Shown: positions 54,690 to 63,983 of the stretch, in pieces | Numbering within the stretch: the stretch's first letter is position 1 | Layout: each line of letters opens with the position of its first letter | Source: Fluoribacter gormanii | GTDB taxonomy: Bacteria > Pseudomonadota > Gammaproteobacteria > Legionellales > Legionellaceae | Length of the DNA stretch: 64,000 nucleotides | NCBI RefSeq assembly: GCF_900156395.1 | Contig: NZ_FTNL01000003.1 | Span: 62,001-126,000, forward strand | Reading direction: 5' to 3' | The notes under the pieces: generated by a model | What the model was told of the DNA's origin: nothing | Databases searched by the model: none | Seen by the model: the letters and a program-made list of their open reading frames with translations, nothing else | Translations under genes and position numbers: made by a program

Positions 54690-55700
54690 ATGGAAGACGC
54701 ATTTGGCGATCCAAATTTGGTAAGTGATGCTCACAACTCTCTCTCAGTTGCTACCCCCCCTTTGCCATTAGAGTCTGATAATCAATCAGGAATTCCTGTG
54801 AGTGATTATTTAGATACAGATAATGACCTAGAGAAAGAGCTCCATGAGGCGTATGAAGGTTTGCCCAGTATTTATGAAACAAACAACGGCGATGATGAGC
54901 GCTCATCAAATATAAGCCGTAATGAAATGAATAAAGTAGAGCCTCGAACAAGTTCAAATTCATTGTTTTCACCAATAAATTTCGTTGTCAATTTTGCTGC
55001 AACTCAATTCACAGCTTTGAAAAATGCCGTTTCAAATCGTTTGGATATAAATCATTCTCTCGCAGAGGACAGTCACGAATCAAATGACTCGAGTTCATCA
55101 AAAATAATCATGGCATCTCTTGCAAGCCCCGAAACGTCCTCCTCTGAAAAAACATTTACAACCCAAGATGAAATCCTAGATGAAGTAGGTGTATCCGCTG
55201 ATGAGAATGGCATTTGCTCTCCAGTAGTCAACTTATATTTTGAGAAAAAATTAGGCCTTCGAGATGACAGTTTTATGAGAGGAAGTGCTGAACATATTTA
55301 CGAAGAGGCTATAAAAGAAAAACTACACCAGGTTGATCTTATACATCAGGGAAAAGACGGTTTGCATGCGGTATTTGTAGATCATAATATTCCATATAAA
55401 ACCAAACAGGTTAAAGCTAGTGAAAGTGAAAGTGGGGAAAAAGTAAAAGATTTACTCAAAGATTACGATCAAGTATTAATCACTTATCCTACAGTCCGTA
55501 AAGATGGAGAAAGGGACAGACACCAAATTTATGTGGAAAAAATTGATGATACTCAATGTTCTCGTTTTGATGTCAATAAAAAGGGAGGCGTCGAAGAAAT
55601 GCCGTGCAGTATGTTTTACCAGAAACTTGCCAAAAAAATTGCAAAAGCACATGACGATAATGATGATGAGGAAGTAATCATTGCAGGAATAAAAAAGTAA
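54690..55700 (+). CDS. Candidate effector B: paralogous N-terminus and possible Cys-His-Asp protease domain
   Basis: 336 residues from ATG 54690 (AGGAGG upstream; a TTG two codons earlier is less likely). The N-terminal half resembles candidate A in SGIPVSDYLDTD and in LFSPINFVVNFAATQF, and is likewise Ser/Asn-rich. The C-terminal half (about 155-320) contains ENGICSPVVNLYF (Cys176), DRHQIYVEKID (His278) and SRFDVNKKGG (Asp294). The order and the sequences round them recall papain-fold effector peptidases of the YopT/AvrPphB type (GxC...HA...DPNxG). The likeness is faint and needs structure prediction. Absence of a signal peptide fits a Dot/Icm substrate. Confidence 0.75.
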   Translation: MEDAFGDPNLVSDAHNSLSVATPPLPLESDNQSGIPVSDYLDTDNDLEKELHEAYEGLPSIYETNNGDDERSSNISRNEMNKVEPRTSSNSLFSPINFVVNFAATQFTALKNAVSNRLDINHSLAEDSHESNDSSSSKIIMASLASPETSSSEKTFTTQDEILDEVGVSADENGICSPVVNLYFEKKLGLRDDSFMRGSAEHIYEEAIKEKLHQVDLIHQGKDGLHAVFVDHNIPYKTKQVKASESESGEKVKDLLKDYDQVLITYPTVRKDGERDRHQIYVEKIDDTQCSRFDVNKKGGVEEMPCSMFYQKLAKKIAKAHDDNDDEEVIIAGIKK

Positions 55701-55706
55701 AGTCTC

Positions 55707-55729
55707 CAAAGGGGTGTTTCGCCCCTTTA
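55707..55729. terminator. Terminator-like hairpin
   Basis: AAAGGGG and CCCCTTT around a short loop, just after the stop codon of candidate B and downstream of the convergent Coq4-like gene; it can serve both directions, though the T-run is only three bases. Confidence 0.6.
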
Positions 55730-55781
55730 GCACCAAACTAAATGCAAGCCTTACGTGCAAAAATCGATTTTTTCAATTCAG

Positions 55782-56753
55782 CTAATTTTTCTTGTTTCCT
55801 AGGGATTTAGGTAAAACATGATAAAGCGCTCTTAGATCAGTAAGCGGTATTTCAGCGACATCCCAAATATTCCATCCTTTTGAATATAAGTTAATTTGCA
55901 TTTGCGAACCACGATACCATGCATCCCAAAACTCAAAAGGATCAATCTCTACCTGAGCAGAACCTGCAAGTTCATTAAGCTTGATACCCAAGTAAAAAGA
56001 ATACATAACAGGAATAACATGACCATCAATCGAATTTTTTTCCAGCATTGTTGAGGTAAAAACAGAAACCAAGAGTTCACCATAGGGACTTGTATCATAT
56101 TCGCTTAAAACATGAATTGAGTCATGGGGCATGATAAATTCGTAATTAGCTCCCTCTTCCTCGCCAGGAAATTTGTAATTATTCGTTTTAAATTGCATCC
56201 AAATATGATGTCCAAAGCTTTCTTCGGGTAAGTAACGAAGACTCTCATATCGTTCTGAAAGTTGTGGATTTTTTTTGTCACCGCGATAAGGAAAAAGCCA
56301 ATTTTCAATATCTTTTTCATCCTGAATATTTGGAAAAATATCAAAACTTTCAAGATTTTTACGCATAATATCTTTAATAAGCCACTGAATATCGCCTTCT
56401 AAAGTTTTATTTAATTGGTTTAGATAATGGGGATATATATTGGCGGCTTTTGCATAATCTAATACAGTTAAAATTTTTTCACGATCAATTGTTTTATCCA
56501 TCAAGGCTGTGATTACTAAAAAACGCAATACATATTCTGCCTTTATCGCATCCGGAATAACTTGGCTAAAACTAGAAAGCGGCGTGTCAATTAGATGTGT
56601 TAATTGCAGTTCATCTTTATGTCCAAATACCTGAGAATATACTGCTCTAAGGGAAGATTGTTGCAGTGGTGTTAATGTCTGTTTCCCATGAGCCGTAGCA
56701 ACATCTTTCATAGCGGATAAAAGATAAATAATTTCTTTAATTTGTAATCTCAC
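55782..56753 (-). CDS. TerB-like / Coq4-like fusion protein
   Basis: 323 residues. The N-terminal 100 residues are helical and resemble TerB-like regions (IIYLLSAMKDVATAHGKQTLTPLQQSSLRAVYSQVFG). The C-terminal half has the metal motif HDxxHx11E exactly (His210, Asp211, His214, Glu226 in PHDSIHVLSEYDTSPYGE), then DPFEFWDAWYRGSQM and NIWDVAEIPLTDLRALYHVLP, which follow the Coq4 pattern (AWxRGxxAxxL...W...pLxxLRxxL). Coq4 acts in ubiquinone synthesis. The fusion and the accessory location are unusual; it may act on a different lipid. Soluble, no signal peptide seen. Confidence 0.72.
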   Translation of the reverse strand: MRLQIKEIIYLLSAMKDVATAHGKQTLTPLQQSSLRAVYSQVFGHKDELQLTHLIDTPLSSFSQVIPDAIKAEYVLRFLVITALMDKTIDREKILTVLDYAKAANIYPHYLNQLNKTLEGDIQWLIKDIMRKNLESFDIFPNIQDEKDIENWLFPYRGDKKNPQLSERYESLRYLPEESFGHHIWMQFKTNNYKFPGEEEGANYEFIMPHDSIHVLSEYDTSPYGELLVSVFTSTMLEKNSIDGHVIPVMYSFYLGIKLNELAGSAQVEIDPFEFWDAWYRGSQMQINLYSKGWNIWDVAEIPLTDLRALYHVLPKSLGNKKN

Positions 56754-56853
56754 AGTTATTCCTCAGCACGATTTTAGAGGGTCTATAGGTAATAGTGTAT
56801 CATATGGCTGATTAAACAATCATTCGACGCTGGCGTAGGAATAATCGCTACAT

Positions 56854-56883
56854 TAGCCTGGGTGAAACACAGCGGAGCCCAGT
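56854..56883. repeat. Dispersed repeat, TAGCCTGGGTGnAnCnCAGCGGAnCCCAG type
   Basis: TAGCCTGGGTG start and AGCGGAGCCCAG end, related to the elements at 18310 and 34540. The other arm is degraded. The rest of the 56754-57056 gap is AT-rich and holds nothing else I can name. Confidence 0.55.
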
Positions 56884-57056
56884 TTGTGTATCGATTTACC
56901 AGATTACCCTGCGTTTTACTCGATCTCCAGATACTATTTTGAATTGTCTAAATCTATTAAATAAAAAAATTTTACATTAATTTTAAAATAATACTCGAAA
57001 CAAATGGGCACAATGATGTAAAATTGAGCAAGTTTTAATATATAGGATATACTTCT

Positions 57057-58685
57057 TTGGAACCAATTGATATTGAAAAATGCTTACACGCATTAGAAGC
57101 GCGTGTGTCAATAGTTGAAAAAATTAATGGCATTACTTCGACCACGTCAAAACAATCTAAATCGATTAAAAGCAAAAGAAGTACAAACAAATCAACACCG
57201 AAGCCCATGTCAGGTAATTGGTTGGGGCTTGTAGCTTCTGTTTGTTTTATTCTAGCAGCTTGCTTTATTGTTAAATTATCAATTGAATCTGGATGGCTGA
57301 CCCATGAAAAGCAACTTGGAGTAGCTACATTACTTGGAATGGCCCTATTTACGGGTGGGATTATTATTTCTAGTGCAGATAGAATATATGCCTGCTTTTT
57401 ACCAGCAGCAGGAGCAACTGTACTTTATTTAACTTGTTTTGCTGCATATCAATATTATTTACTCATTTCATTTCAAACGGTCATCGCCATATCAACGATT
57501 ATCTCCGGAGTCTCAATCTGGTTTTATTTACGATTTAAACATGATATTTATGCGATCGTTGCTGCCTTAGGCGCATACATCGCCCCTCTTGTTGCTGGAG
57601 TTGAAAATAACGCTATATTTTCTTTGTATTATTTCACAATTTGTTCGTTGAATTTTGCCACACTTGCTATTTGGGTGGAGTCGCGCACCTTAACCATGAT
57701 TTCAGCTTATTTAGCAATATCAATTACCGCAGTAGTGGGACTAAAACTCCATCAAGATGTGTTAATTGCTACAGTACTGGTTATTAATTTTCTTATCTAT
57801 TCAATAGGCACCCTATTTCATACGCAGTTGACTAAAAAGCATCTCACAGAGAGAGAATCCTGGAGTCTATTCCCTGTATTATTAATTTTCTATGCAATGG
57901 AATATTATTATCTCATTCGTATTGACCCTACTTTGGCTTCATGCGTTTCATTAGCTTCAGCAGCTCTTTTAGTCGGGCTTTATTGCTCCGCTAAACGTTG
58001 GTTCCCTGAGCGTCGTTTTAATAGTCGGAATGTATTGCTAACCTTTGTAACACTTGTTTGTTTTCATTCGATTTATCTTGGCCTTTTGCCCTTAAGTTTA
58101 AAGCCATGGCTTTTTGCTGTAATCGTTTTTGGGTATGCTCTTTTACATGAAAAAATTAAACTGATTCAATGGAGTATTCCCTTTTTAATTCCATTTGTGG
58201 CGCTTTCAGCTATCTTAGGGATTGAATACCTTAGTATATTAAGTCACTTAATTAGTAGCAATGAGCTATCCTGGCCTTTAGTAGCTGGAGTGTCTTTTGC
58301 GAGTATTTGGTTTTTATTAATCCAAAATTACAAGGAGTTAGCTCAAAAAGAAGAATATTGCTATGTTCTACTGGCTGCCTCACATCTCCTTGCAATTATG
58401 AGTCTTTACCAGCTGACCATCGAATACAGTACATTAGCTGTATCTGCTTCCTGGCTTGCATACGTACTTATCATATTGCGCATTTCAACGCTGAGAAATG
58501 ATGTGCTTATAGCAAAATCCGTACTGATTGTATTATTTTTTGCAGCAGGTAAAGCATTACTTTATGATGCATCATCAGCGCCTACAATTATTCGTACATT
58601 ATCTCTGATTCTTACCGGTGTTGTTTTATATGCTTCGGGACTGGTTATTAGAAAGAAAACAAACTGGAAGGGCAAGCTAATTTAA
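57057..58685 (+). CDS. DUF2339 polytopic membrane protein
   Basis: 542 residues with a short N-terminal coiled coil (about 5-25), a Lys/Ser-rich linker, and then some 14-16 hydrophobic helices beginning at NWLGLVASVCFILAACFIVKL. The GGxxxx-type AALGAYIAPLVAG region and AAGKALLYDASSAPTIIRTLSLILTGVVLYASGLVIRKK near the end are family landmarks. DUF2339 proteins have no proven function. The start codon appears to be TTG with AGGA nine bases upstream; no earlier ATG is in frame. Confidence 0.82.
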   Translation: MEPIDIEKCLHALEARVSIVEKINGITSTTSKQSKSIKSKRSTNKSTPKPMSGNWLGLVASVCFILAACFIVKLSIESGWLTHEKQLGVATLLGMALFTGGIIISSADRIYACFLPAAGATVLYLTCFAAYQYYLLISFQTVIAISTIISGVSIWFYLRFKHDIYAIVAALGAYIAPLVAGVENNAIFSLYYFTICSLNFATLAIWVESRTLTMISAYLAISITAVVGLKLHQDVLIATVLVINFLIYSIGTLFHTQLTKKHLTERESWSLFPVLLIFYAMEYYYLIRIDPTLASCVSLASAALLVGLYCSAKRWFPERRFNSRNVLLTFVTLVCFHSIYLGLLPLSLKPWLFAVIVFGYALLHEKIKLIQWSIPFLIPFVALSAILGIEYLSILSHLISSNELSWPLVAGVSFASIWFLLIQNYKELAQKEEYCYVLLAASHLLAIMSLYQLTIEYSTLAVSASWLAYVLIILRISTLRNDVLIAKSVLIVLFFAAGKALLYDASSAPTIIRTLSLILTGVVLYASGLVIRKKTNWKGKLI

Positions 58686-58881
58686 GAGTAATAGATTATC
58701 GCTATTAAACTAAGCGCAAAGGAATGCATAAACATATGAGGCAACATGGCTCCATTTATTCTCATAATTCAAATAGTTGCTTTCATGAGCGGCTATCTGT
58801 AATATTTAAATTCATGATTATCAATTTTTGATATTTTCTGCATTTTATTTTTTGCGTGAATTAAAAATAGAGAATAAATAT

Positions 58882-59697
58882 ATGCATATTGACTTTAGCT
58901 TGTTAAGAATCTTACATGTTTATGACTATCAAAAACCTAAAGGAGAACAATGCCCTCTCGAATTGTTTCGCAATACAATAAATCCAATTGAATTCTCAAC
59001 GTGTATGCGACATCTCTATCTGTTCACTGCTGAGCAAGTAGGAATGCATGATGAGTTTTATAGCCAAACACTGCTGAATTTGAGAAAACCTCGATTACAT
59101 CAGAAGTTATCTCATGCAGATGCCCTGGAAGGAACTGACGCCTATTATTTTCTTTTATTTTGGTCCATTGGCGGTTTAAATAAAAAGAAACCATTTAATG
59201 ATGAACGTATTTTAGGTGATCTAAGAAAAATTTGCAGAAGCTATGAAGTTTCAACATCACAATATAAAAGAGAAAGTTGGCAACAAAATCAAGCCGTTGT
59301 TCAAGCATTACTAACCGACGCAAAATATTTATTAAAATTAACCAAAATTGAAATGCCTTTAGAAGAAAAGACAGAACTTCTAAAAACAGTCTGTGAGCGC
59401 TGTACCTGGGTCAGGGAGAATGGTTTTTTTGAGATCACCCCATCCATTAACTATGCCTCTTTTCTTGATAAAAAAGAAATGTGCGGTCATCTTTATGAGG
59501 TGCTCGAAATAGCACGTAAAAAGCTCGATACTGAGTTGGATAAAATTTCTTTAGATAAAACGTCTCTCCATTTTTTATTTTCAAATTCTGCCGACCGCTT
59601 ACAAATGAAGATAAAACAGATTGAGCAACTAAAAGCGCTTTTAATAAATCAAGAGCCATCTTTGGTTCGCCATGATGAATTGAAGATAGATATATAA
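58882..59697 (+). CDS. Unknown soluble protein, 271 residues
   Basis: Not recognised. ATG 58882 is preferred to a TTG frame start at 58828, whose 18 extra residues are hydrophobic and without ribosome binding site. Predominantly helical and charged, with ICRSYEVSTSQYKRESWQQNQ near 130 and a long amphipathic helix LYEVLEIARKKLDTELDKIS near 215. No signal peptide or membrane helix. Its position beside other accessory genes is the only hint of function. Confidence 0.65.
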   Translation: MHIDFSLLRILHVYDYQKPKGEQCPLELFRNTINPIEFSTCMRHLYLFTAEQVGMHDEFYSQTLLNLRKPRLHQKLSHADALEGTDAYYFLLFWSIGGLNKKKPFNDERILGDLRKICRSYEVSTSQYKRESWQQNQAVVQALLTDAKYLLKLTKIEMPLEEKTELLKTVCERCTWVRENGFFEITPSINYASFLDKKEMCGHLYEVLEIARKKLDTELDKISLDKTSLHFLFSNSADRLQMKIKQIEQLKALLINQEPSLVRHDELKIDI

Positions 59698-59764
59698 GTT
59701 AGTTAAAAAAGTGAAGAGGCCATCTCGATATATGATCTCTTCAACTGTCCAAATTACAAACTGT

Positions 59765-60952
59765 TTATTGGGCAATTAGACTTTGTTTCGATAATTTTTT
59801 TTCGGACAATTTAAGTCGATTTAAAGTAATTAAACTCAACAAGGCAATCAAGCACAGCAAAAACATAAAAGAGTAAGAATCTGTTATACCGACAATACTC
59901 GCGATAAAACTGAATAAAGCAGAGCAATTAAATTGACAGAATAGAGTTAAAGCCAAAGCCAATGCCATTTGTTTCGGAAAAGGACGCACGACTGCAGAAG
60001 TCGCACTCGCAACAATAAAACCCGTACCAAAATAATAGATCATCATCGGTATAACAAAGGTAAGATAAATGATGTCTGAAAATATACTAAATACCCACAT
60101 TAAAACAGCTGAAGATGAGAACAAATAAACTCCAAATGCCGTAAGTTGTCTACTGGTATAATATTTTACCAAAAAACCGCAACACGCTGTTCCTAATAAA
60201 TGCATTATTGCCATAGCTGTTTTCGCAAGACCATATTGGGTAGATGTCCATTGAGATCCTTTAATTAAAATAAACGATGCCGACGTATTAAAAGCAGATT
60301 CTCCAGCCATCATTAACCCCGAAATAAATAAATATCCCACAAAAATAGGATGCCGGAAAACGGTAGTTATTGTTTCTTGAAAATTCAAACTAATTGAATA
60401 ATTAGATTTGGTTTCCCGCATCCCGATACTCAAAGGAACGAGAAGAAAAGCGTACAACGCAATGATTATGGATGCTGTTTGCCAACTCCAATGGCTATTA
60501 ATTAAACCTCCCAAAGTAGGTAAAAAACATATAAAAAAACCTCCCAAAGTGAAAAGCCAGGCAAAGTATTGAGTCGCATGCTGTTCATCATAGGTATCGT
60601 TAATCATTGCTCTTCCCATAAGCAAAGTCGCTCCAACAGCCAATCCTTGAATAAATCGGCAAAACAATAAAGCACCAATAGAAGGACTCCACGCTGCAAG
60701 AAAATTAGAGAGTGTATACAATAATAAACCGCCAATAAATATAGGCTTTCTACCATAACACTCGGAAAGAATTCCCCATAAAATCATACTCAATGCCTTA
60801 CCCAATAGAAAAAGACTAATCGTTAATTGAGCGATTTGGGGTTTTACTAAGAAAAACGCAGCTAACTCAGGTAAAGCTGGGGTCAGAAAATGTATATCCA
60901 GATTTCCAAAAAACCAGGTAAATAATATAACTAGTAGTACTTTATTGGTCAT
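59765..60952 (-). CDS. lbtC: Major facilitator transporter, probable siderophore importer LbtC
   Basis: 395 residues with 12 transmembrane helices; the drug-H+ antiporter style start (FTWFFGNLDIHFLTPALPELAAFF) and WGILSECYGRKPIFIGGLL motif are clear. By sequence it looks like a Bcr/CflA-type member. It is the third gene of the lbt operon and overlaps the second by four bases (ATGA). In L. pneumophila the third gene, lbtC, encodes an inner-membrane transporter for legiobactin uptake. Identity rests on operon order rather than sequence. Confidence 0.82.
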   Translation of the reverse strand: MTNKVLLVILFTWFFGNLDIHFLTPALPELAAFFLVKPQIAQLTISLFLLGKALSMILWGILSECYGRKPIFIGGLLLYTLSNFLAAWSPSIGALLFCRFIQGLAVGATLLMGRAMINDTYDEQHATQYFAWLFTLGGFFICFLPTLGGLINSHWSWQTASIIIALYAFLLVPLSIGMRETKSNYSISLNFQETITTVFRHPIFVGYLFISGLMMAGESAFNTSASFILIKGSQWTSTQYGLAKTAMAIMHLLGTACCGFLVKYYTSRQLTAFGVYLFSSSAVLMWVFSIFSDIIYLTFVIPMMIYYFGTGFIVASATSAVVRPFPKQMALALALTLFCQFNCSALFSFIASIVGITDSYSFMFLLCLIALLSLITLNRLKLSEKKLSKQSLIAQ

Positions 60953-62163
60953 AATGTTTTATCAGAATAATTATTGGAAATATGAGGCAGTGGATTGATC
61001 AAAAATCCGGGTAGCCACGGCACAAACAAAGCAAATAAACTATAAAGGCCTGCAATAATCACAAAAAGTGTTGAATAGGACAGCCAATTAATTAGTACAC
61101 CTCCTAGTAACAAACCAATGAGATTCCCTAGTTTGGCAAAAGAATTAGCTAGACCAAGTGCATATCCCGGTAAAGGATAACGATCACTTAAAAGCGCAAA
61201 TAATGCGGGTAGTAAAGCAGCTAACACGACTCCCCATAACATTCGGATACATGCAAAAAAAATGAGGTTGCTCATGCTTGCTTGACATAGCATAAGAATA
61301 AAACCTAACACACTGTAACGAATTAAATAACTTCGGACTAAAAACGGATCAGACCTGCATCGATCAAACTGACGCCCACACCATTCGGAACTCAACAACA
61401 TGCCAGCTGCAGGAAGTGAATATATTAGACCAATAAGAATGAAATTTTGAGAAAACAAATCATTAATAAATAAAGATAATCCTGGGTCAGGTAAAAATTT
61501 AATGATTTGGGTTAAGGTGATTAAAAAACATAACGCGTAAACAGGTTGTGAGTCAAAGATCAGCTTATCGGATTTTTGATCTAGAGCTTTACCTGCTTTT
61601 TTGGGGGAGGTTGGCAAGTAATATTGCATAACAAGTGTAATCGTGAGACAAATTACCGTTGCTATTACATATAATCCCTTGTAACTGGTAGTGGTTAAGA
61701 TTAGCCCTCCGGTAAAACCAGCTAAAGTTGTAGCAATCGCCTTGGCTGATTGTAAGCGTGACAACTGTCGGCTTTTATTATGCCATTCACAAACACTTAA
61801 CGAATAAGTTTGCATTGATACAATAAACCCGGCAAAAGCGCCCTGAAAAATACGAATAATTAAAATCCAATTTAGAGAGTTCACAAAAATCATAGTTAAT
61901 TGAGTGAATACTAAAGCCCAAGCGGCACGCATCAGCATGGGCTTAGATCCATAGCGATCTGCAGCAAGCCCCCAGATTGGGGTCATAATGATATTGGCAA
62001 ACATAGGAAATACAAAACTGAGCATGCTATAAAATATAGCATCCTGTGTGGATATATCGCTTTGGGATGCTATCAACAAGGATAAAAAAGGGTTCGTCAT
62101 TTCTAAAGCCAAAATCATAAAAAATTGACTTATTAAAAGAAGCGACTGTATTGATTTAGCCAT
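60949..62163 (-). CDS. lbtB: Major facilitator transporter, probable siderophore exporter LbtB
   Basis: 404 residues, 12 transmembrane helices, with MTPIWGLAADRYGSKPMLMRAAWAL as the loop 2-3 MFS motif and GLANSFAKLGNLIGLLLGGVLINW in the C-terminal half. The second gene of the lbt operon; its start overlaps the end of lbtA by eight bases. In L. pneumophila lbtB is needed to secrete legiobactin. Assignment rests on operon order and family. Confidence 0.86.
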   Translation of the reverse strand: MAKSIQSLLLISQFFMILALEMTNPFLSLLIASQSDISTQDAIFYSMLSFVFPMFANIIMTPIWGLAADRYGSKPMLMRAAWALVFTQLTMIFVNSLNWILIIRIFQGAFAGFIVSMQTYSLSVCEWHNKSRQLSRLQSAKAIATTLAGFTGGLILTTTSYKGLYVIATVICLTITLVMQYYLPTSPKKAGKALDQKSDKLIFDSQPVYALCFLITLTQIIKFLPDPGLSLFINDLFSQNFILIGLIYSLPAAGMLLSSEWCGRQFDRCRSDPFLVRSYLIRYSVLGFILMLCQASMSNLIFFACIRMLWGVVLAALLPALFALLSDRYPLPGYALGLANSFAKLGNLIGLLLGGVLINWLSYSTLFVIIAGLYSLFALFVPWLPGFLINPLPHISNNYSDKTL

Positions 62164-63892
62164 AATTTCTGCTCAAAGGATTACGAATTATAGAAAAAAG
62201 ATCCTGGTTTTGATTTTCATGAAGCCGCATGGCAATCAAACTTTTTTGTTGCCAAGGTTCAACAAGCAATTGGCGTCGATACCACTGATGTATTCGGGGC
62301 TCAATTTCAGTCCGTAACTCCTCTAACAGATGATCTAAAATTTGTCGTACCTTGCGCCAGAGCATCGACTTAGAAATCTTATAATCCATACTTAAGCAAT
62401 CAATCCCATAGGCTAAATTACTCAGTAAATTACCGTGTATGAATTTATTAATCAGTTCACTTAAACCAGCGCAGGTTATTGTTGAATCAGGATGTAGTGA
62501 TGGTTTGGCAACCTTATCATAAAAGGCATGAGTACAAATTTTTATGCCGCCCAAATCACGCAGCACAAGGCCTGAAGGACGATTGGCCTGAAAAATAACC
62601 AAAGTATTTTGTTGGTGTGCTTCTAAAGCAATCCCATAAGATAATAAGAAATGCAGCTGACCTGCCAAAACACAACGGCAGTACTCCATAAAATAAGCTA
62701 CGGGACAACTTTCGCTAAGCTCAATGAGTTCGCTTAATAATGATCTTTGACTCAGAGGTGAACGTTTAAAGAGTGACGCAAGCGGAACAAGTTTTTGATT
62801 TACCCGGATCCATTGTAACGGATTTTCCCGCACAATAAGGCCAAAATGCTTCATTTCGTCATTGGGGACAGATGAGTTTAATACGTTGATACCAGCTAAA
62901 TCACGAGCTAAAAATAATTGTCCCTTATAATATTGAGTTCGGGTAAGTAGCTCATTTATCCACTGGGAAAGCTCAGAGGAATTACTTACCGAAGCTGGAG
63001 AAACCGTACGTAAGGATGAGGTAGTATGGACACCAACCGCCAATTTAAGATGAGGCCCATGCTTTTCAAGAGGCATCATGGTTCGAAAGGACATCGATGG
63101 TTTGGTTCGTTGATGTACTGGATTGACTATAAACTGATGTTCTTTGAATAAAGATTTTGCTAATGTTTGTAATTTATTAGTCCATTGCCAAGGATGAATA
63201 GGAAATGGGTAATAATCTTCAGGCCTCAATTTCTTTAATTGTAAGGCATCACTCCACAAACTGTATTCCTTGGGAAAATGATTACTAAATAGCCAATTGA
63301 ATGCGGACTTGGAAGTAGAAATAAATGCGAGTGAATGGTGAATTGCAGCCCAACCGATCGTTACTTCAGAATTAAATTCAGGGGAATATTGCACAACTTC
63401 GTTCCGGTTAAAACCGATTTTGGCACGAAAATTGGGGTGCGATGGATGCCCCATACAGCCCCATTGCTCTAAGAAATTAAGTATTTGCTGTTGGCCGCAA
63501 TGTTCGATTAACCAAGACCATAAACTCGCATATCCTTTTGCCTGCTGCCTAATCTTTTTATGCCACTGATATTGATAAGCAAGGGCTAAGGCTTGATTTA
63601 CAATACTTTCATTTAATTCTTCATGTAATGAATGCCAATATTTAAAGTGAGTTTTTTGCTTTTGAGAATAAACCTTCAGCAGATCAAGATAAGCAGTAAT
63701 GGATTGACTCGATACTTTTTTATCTATTAATCCTTCTGAAATTGCAGACCTTCGTAAACGATTAAAACACTGCTGATAAGATGCAACGATACAATGCCCC
63801 ATTTGTTTGGATGAAATAGGAAAATCATTATTCGTTAATAATGAACGTAATTGATAATTTAGTTCATTTACATGAGAATTCGATAAAATCAT
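62156..63892 (-). CDS. lbtA: IucA/IucC-family siderophore synthetase (LbtA)
   Basis: An NRPS-independent siderophore synthetase of 578 residues that would join citrate to an amine using ATP. Family motifs are GHPSHPNFRAKIGF (about 148-161), IHPWQW (232-237) and LKLAVGVHTTSSLRTVSPAS in the middle, with the C-terminal FerR-type domain from about 420. In L. pneumophila lbtA is the first gene of the legiobactin operon lbtABC; the same three-gene order and coupled overlaps are seen here. The receptor gene lbtU is probably just beyond the window. Confidence 0.92.
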   Translation of the reverse strand: MILSNSHVNELNYQLRSLLTNNDFPISSKQMGHCIVASYQQCFNRLRRSAISEGLIDKKVSSQSITAYLDLLKVYSQKQKTHFKYWHSLHEELNESIVNQALALAYQYQWHKKIRQQAKGYASLWSWLIEHCGQQQILNFLEQWGCMGHPSHPNFRAKIGFNRNEVVQYSPEFNSEVTIGWAAIHHSLAFISTSKSAFNWLFSNHFPKEYSLWSDALQLKKLRPEDYYPFPIHPWQWTNKLQTLAKSLFKEHQFIVNPVHQRTKPSMSFRTMMPLEKHGPHLKLAVGVHTTSSLRTVSPASVSNSSELSQWINELLTRTQYYKGQLFLARDLAGINVLNSSVPNDEMKHFGLIVRENPLQWIRVNQKLVPLASLFKRSPLSQRSLLSELIELSESCPVAYFMEYCRCVLAGQLHFLLSYGIALEAHQQNTLVIFQANRPSGLVLRDLGGIKICTHAFYDKVAKPSLHPDSTITCAGLSELINKFIHGNLLSNLAYGIDCLSMDYKISKSMLWRKVRQILDHLLEELRTEIEPRIHQWYRRQLLVEPWQQKSLIAMRLHENQNQDLFSIIRNPLSRNYG

Positions 63893-63983
63893 ATGTACCC
63901 ACCCTCTTTATTGTCTTTCGGTTGCAGTTCTTATTCTTGAAAACAACATTCTAATTGCTGATATCCACATCGATCAGAACAAC

